A stretch of 64,000 nt of DNA from Candidatus Sulfurimonas baltica (GTDB taxonomy: Bacteria > Campylobacterota > Campylobacteria > Campylobacterales > Sulfurimonadaceae). The stretch covers positions 992,001-1,056,000 of the forward strand of contig NZ_CP054492.1 in the NCBI RefSeq assembly GCF_015265455.1. The letters run 5' to 3'. The translations under genes and the position numbers were made by a program. Below, one piece after another: positions 45,683 to 55,414 of the stretch; positions within the stretch are counted from its first letter, which is position 1, and every line of letters starts with the position of its first letter. The notes beneath the pieces were generated by a model. The model was not told the origin of the DNA, did no database searches, and saw nothing but the letters and a program-made list of their open reading frames with translations.

Positions 45683-46072
45683 TTACAGCTCAAAGTGTGC
45701 AAATGCACCTTCTACACTTAACACATTTTTATAGCTGGTATTTGTAATTCTTACATTTTTTGTAGTTAAGTCACACACAGCGATGCGAAAATTTTGACCC
45801 ATATATGGCTCAACAATGCATATTATCTTATCTTCGATTTGTCTTGTTGCATGGATGATACCTTTTAGAGTGTGAAAAAAGTACTTTGGGTAACTAAGTG
45901 GTGTAATCTCAATAACATCTGCAGTTCTTTTTTTGTCAAGACTCTTTGCAATAATACTAGCATCTTCAAGGCTGTCAAACTGAACACACCAGTCATCAAA
46001 CTCTTTGTTAAACCGTTTTAGTTCTTCATCTAAAAAACCACCCGCAGGTGATTGTAGGGCAAAAATACTCAT
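45683..46072 (-). CDS. Hypothetical protein upstream-adjacent unit of trpB, 129 residues
   Basis: I do not recognise this protein. It starts MSIFALQSPAGGFLDEELKRF, is soluble, and has three cysteines (DWCVQF, IICIVEP, AVCDLT) and mixed alpha/beta character (DDWCVQFDSLEDASIIAKSL resembles a ferredoxin-like fold). It is 6 bases after the trpB stop, so it is cotranscribed with trpB and apt. Between it and pepA lie 194 bases with no recognisable feature. Confidence 0.7.
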   Translation of the reverse strand: MSIFALQSPAGGFLDEELKRFNKEFDDWCVQFDSLEDASIIAKSLDKKRTADVIEITPLSYPKYFFHTLKGIIHATRQIEDKIICIVEPYMGQNFRIAVCDLTTKNVRITNTSYKNVLSVEGAFAHFEL

Positions 46073-46078
46073 ATGATT

Positions 46079-47278
46079 TTAATCGAAATGAAGAATATCT
46101 TTAGCTTGAATCATATCTTTGTCACCGCGACCGGAGAGGTTAACGATTATTAGTTTATCTTTTATGTTTGGTAGTTTTTTAAGGTAAGCAACAGCATGCG
46201 CACTTTCAAATGCAGGAATTATCCCCTCTTTTCTAGACAACCATACAAAAGCATCAAGTGCTTCTTGGTCTGTCACATTATCATAACTTACAGATTTGTT
46301 GTCATTATGAAAAGAGTGTTCCGGCCCAATGCCCGGGTAGTCAAGTCCAGCTGAGATAGAGTGTGCTTCTAAAATTTGGCCATCTTCATCTTGGAGTGTG
46401 TAGCTCATTTGACCATGTAAAACACCCGGACGCCCTTTTTTAAGTGAACAGCCATGCTTGTTAGTTTCTATTCCAAGTCCACCTGCTTCAATACCTATAC
46501 ATTCAACTTCTTCATCTTCTAAAAAGTGCTGAAACATCCCTATTGCATTTGAACCACCACCAATACAAGCTATTACATGATCTGGCAGACGGTTCTCTTT
46601 TTCAAGTATCTGCGCTCTTGCTTCATAGCCTATGATAGCTTGAAAATCTCTAACCATCATCGGGTATGGATGCGGACCGGCAACTGTTCCTATAATATAA
46701 AAAGTATCCCTCGCGTTTGTGACCCAGTGACGTATTGCTTCATTCATTGCGTCTTTTAGTGTGCGTGAACCGCTCTCTACAGAGTTCACTTTAGCGCCAA
46801 GAAGCTTCATTCTGAAAACATTAAGTTCTTGTCTTTGAACATCTTTTGCACCCATAAAAACTTCACATTCTAGGTCCAAAAGTGCGCAAATAGTAGCAGT
46901 TGCTACACCGTGTTGACCAGCACCGGTTTCGGCTATAATTTTTTTATAACCGAGTCTTTTTGCCATTAGCCCCTGAGCTATTACATTATTAACTTTATGT
47001 GCACCGGTATGGTTTAAATCTTCTCTTTTTATATAAATTTTTGCACCAAGCTCATTTGAAATATTTTGCGCAAAATATAGCGGGGAAGGGCGACCTACAT
47101 AATCTTTAAGATAGTAGTCAACTTCACTCCAAAACTTTTTATCAAATCGAATAGAATCATATTCAACCTTCAGCCTTAATAGTGCTGGCATAAGTGTTTC
47201 AGGAACATACCTACCACCAAAGATACCAAAATGTCCATTTTCATCTGGGTCGTATTTAGAAGCCGATGGTATATACAT
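46079..47278 (-). CDS. trpB: Tryptophan synthase beta subunit
   Basis: The 399-residue PLP enzyme joins serine and indole. PLP lysine lies in HTGAHKVNN (~88-96), the catalytic glutamate in ETGAGQHG (~113-120), and the phosphate loop in [11 protein letters not shown] (~234-244). The N-terminal COMM-type region ([12 protein letters not shown]) is of the classic TrpB1 kind. It lies outside a trp operon, between apt (1-base overlap) and an unknown gene; trpA is not in the window. Confidence 0.95.
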   Translation of the reverse strand: MYIPSASKYDPDENGHFGIFGGRYVPETLMPALLRLKVEYDSIRFDKKFWSEVDYYLKDYVGRPSPLYFAQNISNELGAKIYIKREDLNHTGAHKVNNVIAQGLMAKRLGYKKIIAETGAGQHGVATATICALLDLECEVFMGAKDVQRQELNVFRMKLLGAKVNSVESGSRTLKDAMNEAIRHWVTNARDTFYIIGTVAGPHPYPMMVRDFQAIIGYEARAQILEKENRLPDHVIACIGGGSNAIGMFQHFLEDEEVECIGIEAGGLGIETNKHGCSLKKGRPGVLHGQMSYTLQDEDGQILEAHSISAGLDYPGIGPEHSFHNDNKSVSYDNVTDQEALDAFVWLSRKEGIIPAFESAHAVAYLKKLPNIKDKLIIVNLSGRGDKDMIQAKDILHFD

Positions 47279-47826
47279 TACTCAACCTCTATCAGAGAAT
47301 AAACAGCAGTTTTACTCTCTAAGCTTTTTATTCCGTCTAAGAAACTAAGACCGATTATAAAACAAGCTTCTATGCACTGTGCACCTGCTTGTTTAACAAG
47401 TGTAGCAGCAGCATTTGCAGTTCCACCAGTAGCTATTAAATCATCGATAAGAAGAACTCTCGCATTTTCTATACCGCTAAAAGCGTCAATATGAACTTCA
47501 ACTTCATCTACTCCGTACTCAAGAGAATATTTTTCACTTATTGTTGTATATGGAAGTTTCCCTTTTTTGCGAATAGGGACAAAACCAATTCCAAGCATCT
47601 GTGCAAGAGCTGCACCAAAAATAAAACCTCTTGCGTCAATACCGGCAATAAAATCTAGGTTGTACTCTTTGTATCTCTGATAAAGATGGTTCATCAAGAC
47701 ACCGTAAGCTTCTTTGTTATTTAACAAAGTTGTTATGTCTTTAAAAACAATTCCAGGTTTTGGAAAATCCTTTATGTCTCTTATAGAGTTTTCAATTATT
47801 TTTCTCTCAATATTGCTAAGTTTCAT
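47278..47826 (-). CDS. apt: Adenine phosphoribosyltransferase
   Basis: The 182-residue enzyme salvages adenine to AMP. It has [11 protein letters not shown] (~26-36), [14 protein letters not shown] (~62-75) and the PRPP loop [17 protein letters not shown] (~123-139). Length and motifs are canonical. It lies between the coiled-coil protein and trpB on one strand. Confidence 0.95.
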   Translation of the reverse strand: MKLSNIERKIIENSIRDIKDFPKPGIVFKDITTLLNNKEAYGVLMNHLYQRYKEYNLDFIAGIDARGFIFGAALAQMLGIGFVPIRKKGKLPYTTISEKYSLEYGVDEVEVHIDAFSGIENARVLLIDDLIATGGTANAAATLVKQAGAQCIEACFIIGLSFLDGIKSLESKTAVYSLIEVE

Positions 47827-47837
47827 GATTTATTCCT

Positions 47838-48170
47838 TTATAATAGAGCGTCAATACGACTCTCTAGTGCTTTTATTTTACTGTTTAAGCGGTCTGTCTC
47901 TTGTCTGTGCTTAGTATTTCTCGTTTTTAGTATTTTAAGCTCATTTCTTAGTTTTGTTAACTCATCGCTTAAAATATCAACATTCCCTAAAGCACGCTGT
48001 AACTGAATCTGATACTTTCTTATAAGTATCTCAGCCTCTTTAAGAGTTAGCTTCATCAACTCATTGCTTCTTTGTTCTTTGTTTGTAATGCTTTTAAAGT
48101 AAAACATTTTAACAAATAGATATATAGAAACTATTGATAGTATTGTTAAAAATGACCATTCCCAAAACAT
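47838..48170 (-). CDS. Membrane-anchored coiled-coil protein, 110 residues
   Basis: One N-terminal membrane helix (~4-25, WSFLTILSIVSIYLFVKMF) is followed by a long coiled coil (~40-110) with regular leucine/isoleucine spacing. No family is recognised. The geometry resembles small division or scaffold proteins. It lies 12 bases before apt and 9 after rpiB, in the same run. Confidence 0.7.
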   Translation of the reverse strand: MFWEWSFLTILSIVSIYLFVKMFYFKSITNKEQRSNELMKLTLKEAEILIRKYQIQLQRALGNVDILSDELTKLRNELKILKTRNTKHRQETDRLNSKIKALESRIDALL

Positions 48171-48179
48171 AGCTTTCCT

Positions 48180-48617
48180 TTAAGAGTTAATTGCTTCTAT
48201 CTTTGCCACTCGTCCCACATGTCTTTCACCATCAAAACCACCGGCTATCCAAGCATCAAGAATAGACTCACACACACCGCGACCTATAATTCTCTCGCCA
48301 AAGCAGAGAATATTTGCATCATTATGTCCACGAGCTACAGTTGCAGTGTATGCGTCATGACAAAGTGCTGCTCGTATTCCTGTGTGTCTATTTGCAGCCA
48401 TGCTCATGCCGATGCCTGAGCCACATATCAAAATCCCTTGTGCATCGCCATCTGCCAGAACAGCTTCTGATACTTTAACTGCATAGTCAGGATAGTCAAC
48501 TCTCTCTTTTGAAAAAGGACCTAAGTCTACAACTTCGTGCCCTTTTTCTTTGAGCAGTTCAACTGTGTAGTCTTTTAAATCAATTCCAGCATGGTCTGTA
48601 GCTATGTAAAATTTCAT
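48180..48617 (-). CDS. rpiB: Ribose-5-phosphate isomerase B
   Basis: The 145-residue isomerase has DHAGIDLKDY (~8-17), the phosphate- and catalytic-cysteine region ILICGSGIGMSMAANR (~62-77), and GIRAALCHDAYTA (~80-92). It interconverts ribose and ribulose 5-phosphates, the latter being the substrate of the RibB domain at 1793. Canonical length. Confidence 0.95.
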   Translation of the reverse strand: MKFYIATDHAGIDLKDYTVELLKEKGHEVVDLGPFSKERVDYPDYAVKVSEAVLADGDAQGILICGSGIGMSMAANRHTGIRAALCHDAYTATVARGHNDANILCFGERIIGRGVCESILDAWIAGGFDGERHVGRVAKIEAINS

Positions 48618-48626
48618 TTTTTTCCT

Positions 48627-49310
48627 TTATGATATTAGTAAGTTTAAAACTGTTTGCACAGGCATAAGCAACAGATAATTTTTTAAAGGGGTCATAAGAA
48701 CAATAAGCACTATAATTATCCCATACCTCTCGTTCTTGTAAAAGAATTCCGCAATTGCATTTAGTTTGTATTTCAGAGATAAGTGCATAATAAAGTGAGC
48801 ACCATCGAATTGAGGTATAGGAAGAAGGTTGAAAATACCTAAAACAACGTTTATAATTAATAGTTGAAATACAAATATATATGCAAATATATAAGCCAAG
48901 CTGTCAGCACTACTTGGTTGACTCATAGAAACAATCGCTATAGAGGCAAAAACTGCCAATGTGAAATTATATACAATCCCAGCTAAATCAACCTGCATAG
49001 CTCCGTTGTATCCAGCTCTTTTAATAACGGTTGCTGTATTTATAGGAACCGGCTTTGCCCAACCAAATAAAAAGCCACTTTCTCCACCTAGAAGCATTGG
49101 TAAAAAGTACAAACTTAACGGAACTATGATTGTTCCAACCAAATCTATATGAGAGAGAGGATTTATAGTTAATCTGCCTGCATTTTTTGCAGTTGAATCG
49201 CCGTACATGTAAGCAACCCAGCCATGCATTATTTCATGTCCTATAATTGCTACTGCAAGCGCCAATACGGCTGCTAGTATTTTAAGTAAATCAATAGATT
49301 CCATGGTCAT
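48627..49310 (-). CDS. Site-2 protease family (M50) membrane metalloprotease
   Basis: The 227-residue membrane protein has the zinc motif GHEIMHGW (HExxH, ~24-31) in the first helix and NLLPIPQFDGAH (~163-174) for the third ligand, as in the short Sll-type M50 group. About six membrane helices are seen. It overlaps the lepB end by 20 bases, so both are translated together. The substrate is unknown; the start could be ATG two codons later. Confidence 0.88.
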   Translation of the reverse strand: MTMESIDLLKILAAVLALAVAIIGHEIMHGWVAYMYGDSTAKNAGRLTINPLSHIDLVGTIIVPLSLYFLPMLLGGESGFLFGWAKPVPINTATVIKRAGYNGAMQVDLAGIVYNFTLAVFASIAIVSMSQPSSADSLAYIFAYIFVFQLLIINVVLGIFNLLPIPQFDGAHFIMHLSLKYKLNAIAEFFYKNERYGIIIVLIVLMTPLKNYLLLMPVQTVLNLLIS

Positions 49311-50100
49311 CTTTGTCTTTTTTTATTCGTTCTGCTATTGCTTTATCTAAGTGTTCAGGTGATTCCAAGTCTGTAGGAGTTTTACCGATTCTATCCCATC
49401 TGATTTCCCAATGCTCATCAACGCTGAAGTAAATAAACCAAGGAGTTCCTTCAATGTTATCATAAGGCACTGCTCCCCAAAAACGGCTGTCATTTGAGTG
49501 GTCACGATTGTCACCCATCATAAAGTAGTTGTCCTCTTCAATCTTAATAGGGGCAAAGTTAAACAGCTGAGCGTGGTATTTGCCATTATCAACTATTTTA
49601 TCATCATTATGAATACCTGGATGTTGTTTTCTGTAAGGATTTTTAACCCACAGTCTTCCTGCAAAAACAACTATTTCAAAATCTTTGAAGTTCTCTTTTA
49701 TCCATTCATCACCTTCACTGAAATGAATAAACAAATTTTTCTCATGTAAGAAAAGTTCATCACCAGGAGTTGCTACACATCTTTTTACGAAATGCTGCTT
49801 AGTGTTGTTTGGCGGTCTGAAAATCACTATATCGCCTCTTTTTGGCTTGTCTCCGTCTATAAGACGAAGATTATCGCTCCAAGGCATAATTGACATTTCA
49901 AGGAATGGTATATGCGGCATAGAAATACCGTAGGCAAATTTTTTAGCAAAAAGATGGTCACCAATAAGAAGTGAATCTTTCATTGAGCCACTAGGTATTC
50001 TAAACGCTTGAGCTATAAAAAATATAACAAATAAAACTATTATTATAGTACCTGTCCATGAGTTTGAGAATCTATAAGTTTTATGTAAAATCTCTTTCAT
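49291..50100 (-). CDS. lepB: Signal peptidase I
   Basis: The 269-residue enzyme has one membrane helix (~17-33), the catalytic serine in RIPSGSMKDSLLIGD (~34-48), the lysine region NTKQHFVKRCVATPGDE (~101-117), and MMGDNRDHSNDSRFWG (~197-212). It removes signal peptides at the outer face of the inner membrane. It starts one base after the folD stop. Confidence 0.95.
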   Translation of the reverse strand: MKEILHKTYRFSNSWTGTIIIVLFVIFFIAQAFRIPSGSMKDSLLIGDHLFAKKFAYGISMPHIPFLEMSIMPWSDNLRLIDGDKPKRGDIVIFRPPNNTKQHFVKRCVATPGDELFLHEKNLFIHFSEGDEWIKENFKDFEIVVFAGRLWVKNPYRKQHPGIHNDDKIVDNGKYHAQLFNFAPIKIEEDNYFMMGDNRDHSNDSRFWGAVPYDNIEGTPWFIYFSVDEHWEIRWDRIGKTPTDLESPEHLDKAIAERIKKDKDDHGIY

Positions 50101-50958
50101 CTATGCTCTCTTAAGTGCATTGGCATTTGCAGCTTTTAGGGTATTGCTCAGAAGCATAGCTATTGTCATAGGACCAACTCCGCCTGGAACAGGGGTTATG
50201 TAAGAAGATTTTTTACTAACATTTTCAAAGTCAACATCACCAACAAGTTTTCCATTATCAGCTCTGTTTATTCCAATGTCAATTATAATTGCATCTTGCT
50301 TTACCATATCTTCTTTTATAAGGTTGATTACACCGACACCAACTAAAAGAATGTCAGCATTTAGTGTATGTTTTTTCAAATTATCAGTAAATATATGGCA
50401 GATTTCAACAGTTGCATCAGCATTTAAAAGCAGGGCAGCCATAGGTTTTCCTACTATATTAGAAGCCCCTACTACAACGCAATTTTTTCCCTTAACATCA
50501 ATCTTGTACTCTGCTAAAAGCTCCATAACCCCAAGTGGAGTACATGGAACAAATCCATCAAGCCCAGTTGTTAAACGACCAACATTGTAAGGGTGGAAAC
50601 CGTCTACATCCTTGCTTGGGTCTACTAGCTCAAGTATTTTTGTTGTATCTATTTGTGGGGGAAGTGGCAGTTGAATTAATATGCCATCAATATTTGGATT
50701 GTTATTCATCATGGTGATAGTGTTTTCTATTGCTTCTTGTGAAATATCTTCTGGCATTTCATGTGTAACAGAATAAAATCCTACTCTGTCACATGCCTTC
50801 TTTTTCATGCTTACATAAGCAGCACTTGCGGGGTCATGACCTACAAGTACCACGGCTAATCCTGGAACTGAGCCAGAAATTTTTTTAAATTCTTTTACGC
50901 CATTAAGTACAATAGTTTCTATTTTTGTTGAAAGTGCTTTTCCATCGAGAAGTTGCAT
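50101..50958 (-). CDS. folD: Methylenetetrahydrofolate dehydrogenase/cyclohydrolase
   Basis: The 285-residue bifunctional enzyme has YVSMKKKACDRVG (~48-60) with the active lysine, DGILIQLPLP (~94-103), the NAD(P) loop GASNIVGKPMA (~163-173), and the terminal signature PVPGGVGPMTIAML (~258-271). It supplies one-carbon units. It heads a run with lepB and the M50 protease. Confidence 0.96.
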   Translation of the reverse strand: MQLLDGKALSTKIETIVLNGVKEFKKISGSVPGLAVVLVGHDPASAAYVSMKKKACDRVGFYSVTHEMPEDISQEAIENTITMMNNNPNIDGILIQLPLPPQIDTTKILELVDPSKDVDGFHPYNVGRLTTGLDGFVPCTPLGVMELLAEYKIDVKGKNCVVVGASNIVGKPMAALLLNADATVEICHIFTDNLKKHTLNADILLVGVGVINLIKEDMVKQDAIIIDIGINRADNGKLVGDVDFENVSKKSSYITPVPGGVGPMTIAMLLSNTLKAANANALKRA

Positions 50959-51016
50959 TTAAACCTCATAAATTATTTTTTTGTTATTATACCGTTATAT
51001 ATTGAAGGGTCGCTTT

Positions 51017-51367
51017 ATGAGATACATATTATTTTTATTAATACCATTTTACCTATTTGCTAAATCAAGCTTTATAACCCCTATGGAGTACGCATCGTCG
51101 CTCTATAAGAACCCGAGAGGAATAGGATGTCATCTATGTCATGGAGAGAGTGGAGAGGGGAAGCTGGTTGCTTCTTACATGGAAAAGAAAAAGAAAAAAA
51201 GCTTTAGAGGCGCTGTTATAAACAATATTAATTTTAGTAGATTTTACAATGCTTTAAACGAAAGAAAAGATGGTATGCCTAGATACTTTTTAACAAAAAA
51301 AGAGATTCAGGCACTCTATTTTTATTTACAGGAAAAACAGAAAAAAAGCAGCTCAGATGAGAAATGA
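51017..51367 (+). CDS. Exported monohaem cytochrome c, small
   Basis: The start at 51017 (MRYILFLLIPFYLFAKSSF) gives a clean signal peptide with GAAGGG before it; an ATG 12 codons upstream (50981) is rejected. One CHLCH haem site (IGCHLCHGESGEG) follows, with downstream methionines (DGMPRYFLTKKEIQALYFYL) that fit class I cytochrome folds. The C-terminus is lysine/serine-rich. It overlaps the CitE-like gene by 11 bases. Confidence 0.85.
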   Translation: MRYILFLLIPFYLFAKSSFITPMEYASSLYKNPRGIGCHLCHGESGEGKLVASYMEKKKKKSFRGAVINNINFSRFYNALNERKDGMPRYFLTKKEIQALYFYLQEKQKKSSSDEK

Positions 51368-52289
51368 ATTATTAAAAGAGATACAAATTGCGTATGAAAA
51401 CAGAGATTTACAAGCTCTTGATGCTCTTGCAAAACCTAAATACAGAAATATAAACAAAGATAATAATTTTCGTTCAGTATTAATGTTGTCATGTAACAAT
51501 ATAAAGCATTTAAGCAAAATAGAAGATTTAGATGCAGACTGCATAATGCTTAATTTAGAAGATGGAGTAAGCAAGGAAGAGAAACCTTTTGCATTAGTTT
51601 TGTGTGCCATATTTATATCACATTTAGCTACATGTAATAAAAAACTTGTTGTAAGGGTAAACTCTCTTGATGAAACTGGATATGAAGAGATTACATACCT
51701 GAATCAATTTATGCCCGATGCCATAAGAGTTCCTAAAATCAGAACGCCGCAGGAAGTTAAGCAGGTACGTGCACTTTTGAATGACGATATTGAACTTCAC
51801 CTCTCAATAGAAACTGCATCAGCTTGGCACAATTTATCTTCTCTGAGAGTTCATGAAGATGTTACAACATTTTATTTGGGTATTTTAGATTTGTTTGCAG
51901 ATATAAAACTTTCTCATAAGCTTATAAACAGAGATAATCCGACAATGCTTTACATGTTGTCACATTTTTTTATCTCATGTAAAACAATGGGTATAAAACC
52001 TGTCTCTTTTGTTTATCAGGAGTTTAAAAATTTAATAGAGTTCGATAAATGGTTAGAACTTGAAAAGAGTATCGGTTATGATGCAAAAGGGTGTATATCT
52101 CCAGACCAAGTTTTACATGTAAATAAAATCTTTGTAAATGAAGTTAAAGATATCCAAAGAGCACAAGTCATTATAAAGCTTTTTGAAATGCATAAAGAGC
52201 AGGGTATAACAGGCTTTGTAGATGAGGAGTATGGTTTTATAGATGAGCCAATCTATAAAGGCGCTTTAGCTTTACTTGAGAAAAAATAA
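51357..52289 (+). CDS. HpcH/HpaI aldolase/citrate lyase beta-like protein
   Basis: The 310-residue TIM-barrel resembles CitE-like lyases: RSVLMLSCNN start, metal/acid site in DCIMLNLEDGV (~60-70), VVRVNSLDE, LHLSIETASAWHN (~140) with the glutamate ligand, and TTFYLGILDLFADI. Related enzymes cleave citramalyl- or malyl-CoA. Context with a small cytochrome does not reveal a pathway. The substrate remains open. Confidence 0.8.
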   Translation: MRNELLKEIQIAYENRDLQALDALAKPKYRNINKDNNFRSVLMLSCNNIKHLSKIEDLDADCIMLNLEDGVSKEEKPFALVLCAIFISHLATCNKKLVVRVNSLDETGYEEITYLNQFMPDAIRVPKIRTPQEVKQVRALLNDDIELHLSIETASAWHNLSSLRVHEDVTTFYLGILDLFADIKLSHKLINRDNPTMLYMLSHFFISCKTMGIKPVSFVYQEFKNLIEFDKWLELEKSIGYDAKGCISPDQVLHVNKIFVNEVKDIQRAQVIIKLFEMHKEQGITGFVDEEYGFIDEPIYKGALALLEKK

Positions 52290-52307
52290 ACTCTACATGT
52301 AGAGTTT
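52288..52307. terminator. Perfect 20-base palindrome between convergent genes
   Basis: AAACTCTACATGTAGAGTTT is its own reverse complement. It spans the end of the CitE-like gene and the end of the TonB-like gene. With A-rich flanks it can act as a bidirectional terminator. Its centre is the CTACATGTAG motif that recurs elsewhere in the window. Confidence 0.6.
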
Positions 52308-53196
52308 AATATCTCGCTAAATTATAAAAAACATTGTATCTAATCAATGTTTTTTCGCTTGGCCTTGGGTATTTGCTGTATGCATAATCAATAGTCTCTT
52401 TAGTAGTGTTGTCAAGCACAAAATATCCGCTTTTTTGTAAAAATCTAAAATCACTTATGTCACCATTTGGATGAAGATAAAACTCTATAATATTGGTTCT
52501 ATTCACATTTATGTCTCTTGGTAAATTTACACTTGCGACTCTGGTTAAGACCTGTTGAGTAATTCTTCTCATAATCTCCTGATTGTCTATTATATACTGT
52601 TGTTGCCCTGGAGTTAGTTTACCAAACTCCTCTCCGTAAAGCTCTTTTATGTTCTGGTCTATACTACTGCTGTTTTGAACAACAGTTTTTTTCATCTTTA
52701 CCTCTTGCTCTGATTTGTCTTCATACATCCAGGCAAGAGGATCTTTTTTTTCTTCTTTCACCGGCTCTTTTTTAGGCTCTAAAACTACATGCTTCTCTTT
52801 TGGTGGAAGAGGCTCTGTTTTATTTGTGTGTTTTACTTCTTCTTCAGGCTCTTCTTTTGGGGGATTTATTGGCTGTTTTTTTATTTCTGGTTGCTCTTGT
52901 ATCTTTTTTTGATCATACAAGATTGGCTGTTGGTTTATCGGCTTAACAATCTCTTTAAGTTGTTTTCCTTTTGGCATAGGTGGAGCTATATTTGGTGGTT
53001 TTATTACTTCTTTTGTAACTCCTGCATCTTTAAACTTTTTAGGCATCTCTTTTAGAGATACTTTCATCCTTTGTTCCTCTTTTTCTTTTATTGGTTTTTT
53101 TACTTCAGGCGTTATACTACCAAGCAGCCAAAAGAGCAAGATAAGTAAAAAATGAATTAAGAGTGCCACAAAAAGGGCAAAAGATGAGCGATTCAA
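52306..53196 (-). CDS. TonB-family energy transducer-like protein
   Basis: The 296-residue protein has an N-terminal membrane helix (~6-29), a long proline/lysine/glutamate-rich spacer (~33-150), and a C-terminal domain (~205-296) with the TonB/TolA-type pattern NIIEFYLHPNGDISDFRFLQ then DYAYSKYPRPSEKTLI. It would couple the inner-membrane motor to the outer membrane. TolA-like function is possible, given the lack of exbBD or tolQR in the window. Confidence 0.75.
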   Translation of the reverse strand: MNRSSFALFVALLIHFLLILLFWLLGSITPEVKKPIKEKEEQRMKVSLKEMPKKFKDAGVTKEVIKPPNIAPPMPKGKQLKEIVKPINQQPILYDQKKIQEQPEIKKQPINPPKEEPEEEVKHTNKTEPLPPKEKHVVLEPKKEPVKEEKKDPLAWMYEDKSEQEVKMKKTVVQNSSSIDQNIKELYGEEFGKLTPGQQQYIIDNQEIMRRITQQVLTRVASVNLPRDINVNRTNIIEFYLHPNGDISDFRFLQKSGYFVLDNTTKETIDYAYSKYPRPSEKTLIRYNVFYNLARY

Positions 53197-53291
53197 ATAT
53201 TTCCATTTATTATAAATTTTTGAATGATTATAACTAATATAGATTAATAGTTATTGGCTATAATAACAAAAAAAATTACGAAGGTCATTCA

Positions 53292-54584
53292 ATGGGTACA
53301 GAAGCATCACTTAAAGCGTTCAATCAAGCAAAAGAATTAATCCCAGGCGGAGTTAACTCTCCAGTAAGAGCATTTAGAAGCGTTGGAGGTTCTCCTATAT
53401 TTATTACAGAAGGCAGCGGAGCGTATTTAACTGATGTTGATGGAAACAAGTATGTCGACTTTGTACAAAGTTGGGGACCGCTTATTTTTGGTCACAGAGA
53501 TGAGGCAATTGAGAGTGCTGTTATAGAAGCTGTAAAACATGGTCTTAGCTTTGGAGCACCAACGCAGGCTGAGACAGACTTAGCACAGCTTGTTATATCT
53601 ATGTTTGACTCAATTGATAAGATAAGATTTGTAAGCAGCGGAACAGAGGCAGTTATGAGTGCTATCCGTTTGGCTCGTGGATTTACAGGTCGTGATGATA
53701 TTGTAAAGTTTACAGGTTGTTACCACGGGCACAGTGACTCACTACTTGTTGAAGCTGGAAGCGGTGCTGTTACTTTTGGAAATCCTAGTTCACCAGGTGT
53801 TCCTGCTGATTTTACTAAACATACTTTACTTGCAACTTATAATGATATAGAGAGTGTAAAAAAATGTTTTGCAGACAGCAAAGATATAGCATGTGTGATT
53901 ATTGAGCCAATAGCAGGGAATATGGGATTGGTTCCGGCAGATAAAGAGTTCTTACATGAGTTAAGAAAGCTTTGCGATGAAAATGCAACTCTGCTTATTT
54001 TCGATGAAGTTATGAGTGGTTTTAGAGCTTCTATTAATGGTGCAGAGTCTATAACTGGTGTTAAGCCGGATATGCTTACTCTCGGTAAAGTTATAGGTGG
54101 CGGTATGCCGGTTGGTGCATTTGGCGCAAGAGCAGAGATTATGGCAAAACTCTCCCCTGAAGGTCCTGTATATCAGGCTGGAACACTTAGTGGAAACCCG
54201 GTTGCAATGGCAGCTGGACTGGCTGCTATTAGTAAACTAAAGAAAAATGCTCAAGTGATGTCCGTATTAAACGCAAGAGCAACTAGATTGGTTGAGGGGA
54301 TGCAAAAGGAAGCAGAGGCTTGCAAAATTACAATGCAGATAGATACACGCGGAAGTATGTTTGGATTTTTCTTTAATGAAAAACCGGTGAAAAACTTCGC
54401 TGATGCATGTAACTCAAATGCGGAACTTTTTGCCAAGTTTCACTCAGGTATGCTTAAAGAAGGTTTTTACTTTGCATGTTCACTTTATGAAACAGGTTTT
54501 ATATCTACAGCAATTACAGATGAGATGATTGAAAATACAATTGCTGCAAGTGCAAGAGTATTTAAGGCAATTACAAATGGGTGA
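53292..54584 (+). CDS. hemL: Glutamate-1-semialdehyde 2,1-aminomutase
   Basis: The 430-residue PLP enzyme makes 5-aminolevulinate for haem synthesis by the C5 route. It has [11 protein letters not shown] (~18-28), [16 protein letters not shown] (~117-132), [11 protein letters not shown], and the PLP lysine in [16 protein letters not shown] (~262-277). It overlaps the start of the AtpZ/I-like gene by 8 bases. Confidence 0.96.
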   Translation: MGTEASLKAFNQAKELIPGGVNSPVRAFRSVGGSPIFITEGSGAYLTDVDGNKYVDFVQSWGPLIFGHRDEAIESAVIEAVKHGLSFGAPTQAETDLAQLVISMFDSIDKIRFVSSGTEAVMSAIRLARGFTGRDDIVKFTGCYHGHSDSLLVEAGSGAVTFGNPSSPGVPADFTKHTLLATYNDIESVKKCFADSKDIACVIIEPIAGNMGLVPADKEFLHELRKLCDENATLLIFDEVMSGFRASINGAESITGVKPDMLTLGKVIGGGMPVGAFGARAEIMAKLSPEGPVYQAGTLSGNPVAMAAGLAAISKLKKNAQVMSVLNARATRLVEGMQKEAEACKITMQIDTRGSMFGFFFNEKPVKNFADACNSNAELFAKFHSGMLKEGFYFACSLYETGFISTAITDEMIENTIAASARVFKAITNG

Positions 54585-54927
54585 AAATAAAGAAGAATCA
54601 AAAGAGGAACACAAGCCTAGAATTAAACCCATAATTGAGGCGGCTGATAGCCTCTCTTTGGGTATTTCAATGGTTGTAGCAGTTGTTATGGGTGTTGGAA
54701 TAGGGTATTTACTAAAAAGCATGACAGGGTATGCCTGGACTTTTTGGATTGGAGTTGCTGTAGGTATAGCAGCTGCTGTCTTGAACGTGTACAAAGCTTA
54801 TTCAAAACAGTATAAAGAGTATGAAGAGTTAGCCAAAGAGCCTCGTTACGCGATTAAAAAGAAACTAGAGGATGATGAAGACGATGATAGTTTTTGGGAA
54901 GATGACTATGGCGAAAAAAGCCATTAA
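54577..54927 (+). CDS. AtpZ/AtpI-family membrane protein
   Basis: The start at 54577 ([15 protein letters not shown]) overlaps hemL by 8 bases and removes a non-conserved leader found with an upstream start at 54529. The ~116 residues have two membrane helices ([21 protein letters not shown] and [22 protein letters not shown]), the AtpZ pattern, and an acidic tail. AtpZ/AtpI assist F-type ATP synthase assembly or ion transport. ATP synthase genes are not nearby. Confidence 0.82.
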   Translation: MGENKEESKEEHKPRIKPIIEAADSLSLGISMVVAVVMGVGIGYLLKSMTGYAWTFWIGVAVGIAAAVLNVYKAYSKQYKEYEELAKEPRYAIKKKLEDDEDDDSFWEDDYGEKSH

Positions 54928-55414
54928 ATCCTTCTTGACAGTTGAGTTGCTGATTTTGGCTACGCAGCTATTTTCGTTTGAGTTTTTCATAAATCTACAG
55001 GTGGCTTTTTTAAGCAGTTTTTTCATCATTATAGGTTCAACGTTTGCGTATAAGAGAATGGTTGAGATGCAGGTTCAAGCTGAAAATATTAATGAAAAAA
55101 GAGACTTTCTTGATGAGTTGGAAGATCCATATGCACTTTATGAAGATGAACCTGTAAATAATGCCCCATACGAAGAGCTTGATTTAAAAGAGATTGTTAA
55201 ACAAGAGAAAAAGAAGATAAAAATTTTAAATATTAGTGATATTAAAAAAGGCGGGAGGGCAGGTTTTTCACTCTACAGACTTATCCCCTATCTATTTCTT
55301 ATATTGGGGTTTATTGCTCTAAAAAACAATAACCTCTTAGATATTTCAACCTATCTTCCATCTCTGTTACTTGGAATTGTTGTCGGATATATAAGTTCTA
55401 AGAAGTTATCATAG
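54908..55414 (+). CDS. Hypothetical membrane protein, ~168 residues
   Basis: The start at 54908 ([15 protein letters not shown]) is chosen because GGGAAG lies at normal spacing; in-frame ATGs at 54872 and 54902 are also possible. Two N-terminal helices (~8-45), an acidic middle (DELEDPYALYEDEP), and two C-terminal helices (~122-165) are seen. It overlaps the AtpZ/I-like gene by 20 bases and the convergent gene at 55398 by 17. The family is not recognised. Confidence 0.72.
   Translation: MAKKAIKSFLTVELLILATQLFSFEFFINLQVAFLSSFFIIIGSTFAYKRMVEMQVQAENINEKRDFLDELEDPYALYEDEPVNNAPYEELDLKEIVKQEKKKIKILNISDIKKGGRAGFSLYRLIPYLFLILGFIALKNNNLLDISTYLPSLLLGIVVGYISSKKLS

Noticed and set aside
52715-53055. Forward open frames over the TonB-like gene rich in Phe, Cys and Gly
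   Set aside because: They mirror the lysine/proline/glutamate-rich spacer on the other strand and have no independent support.
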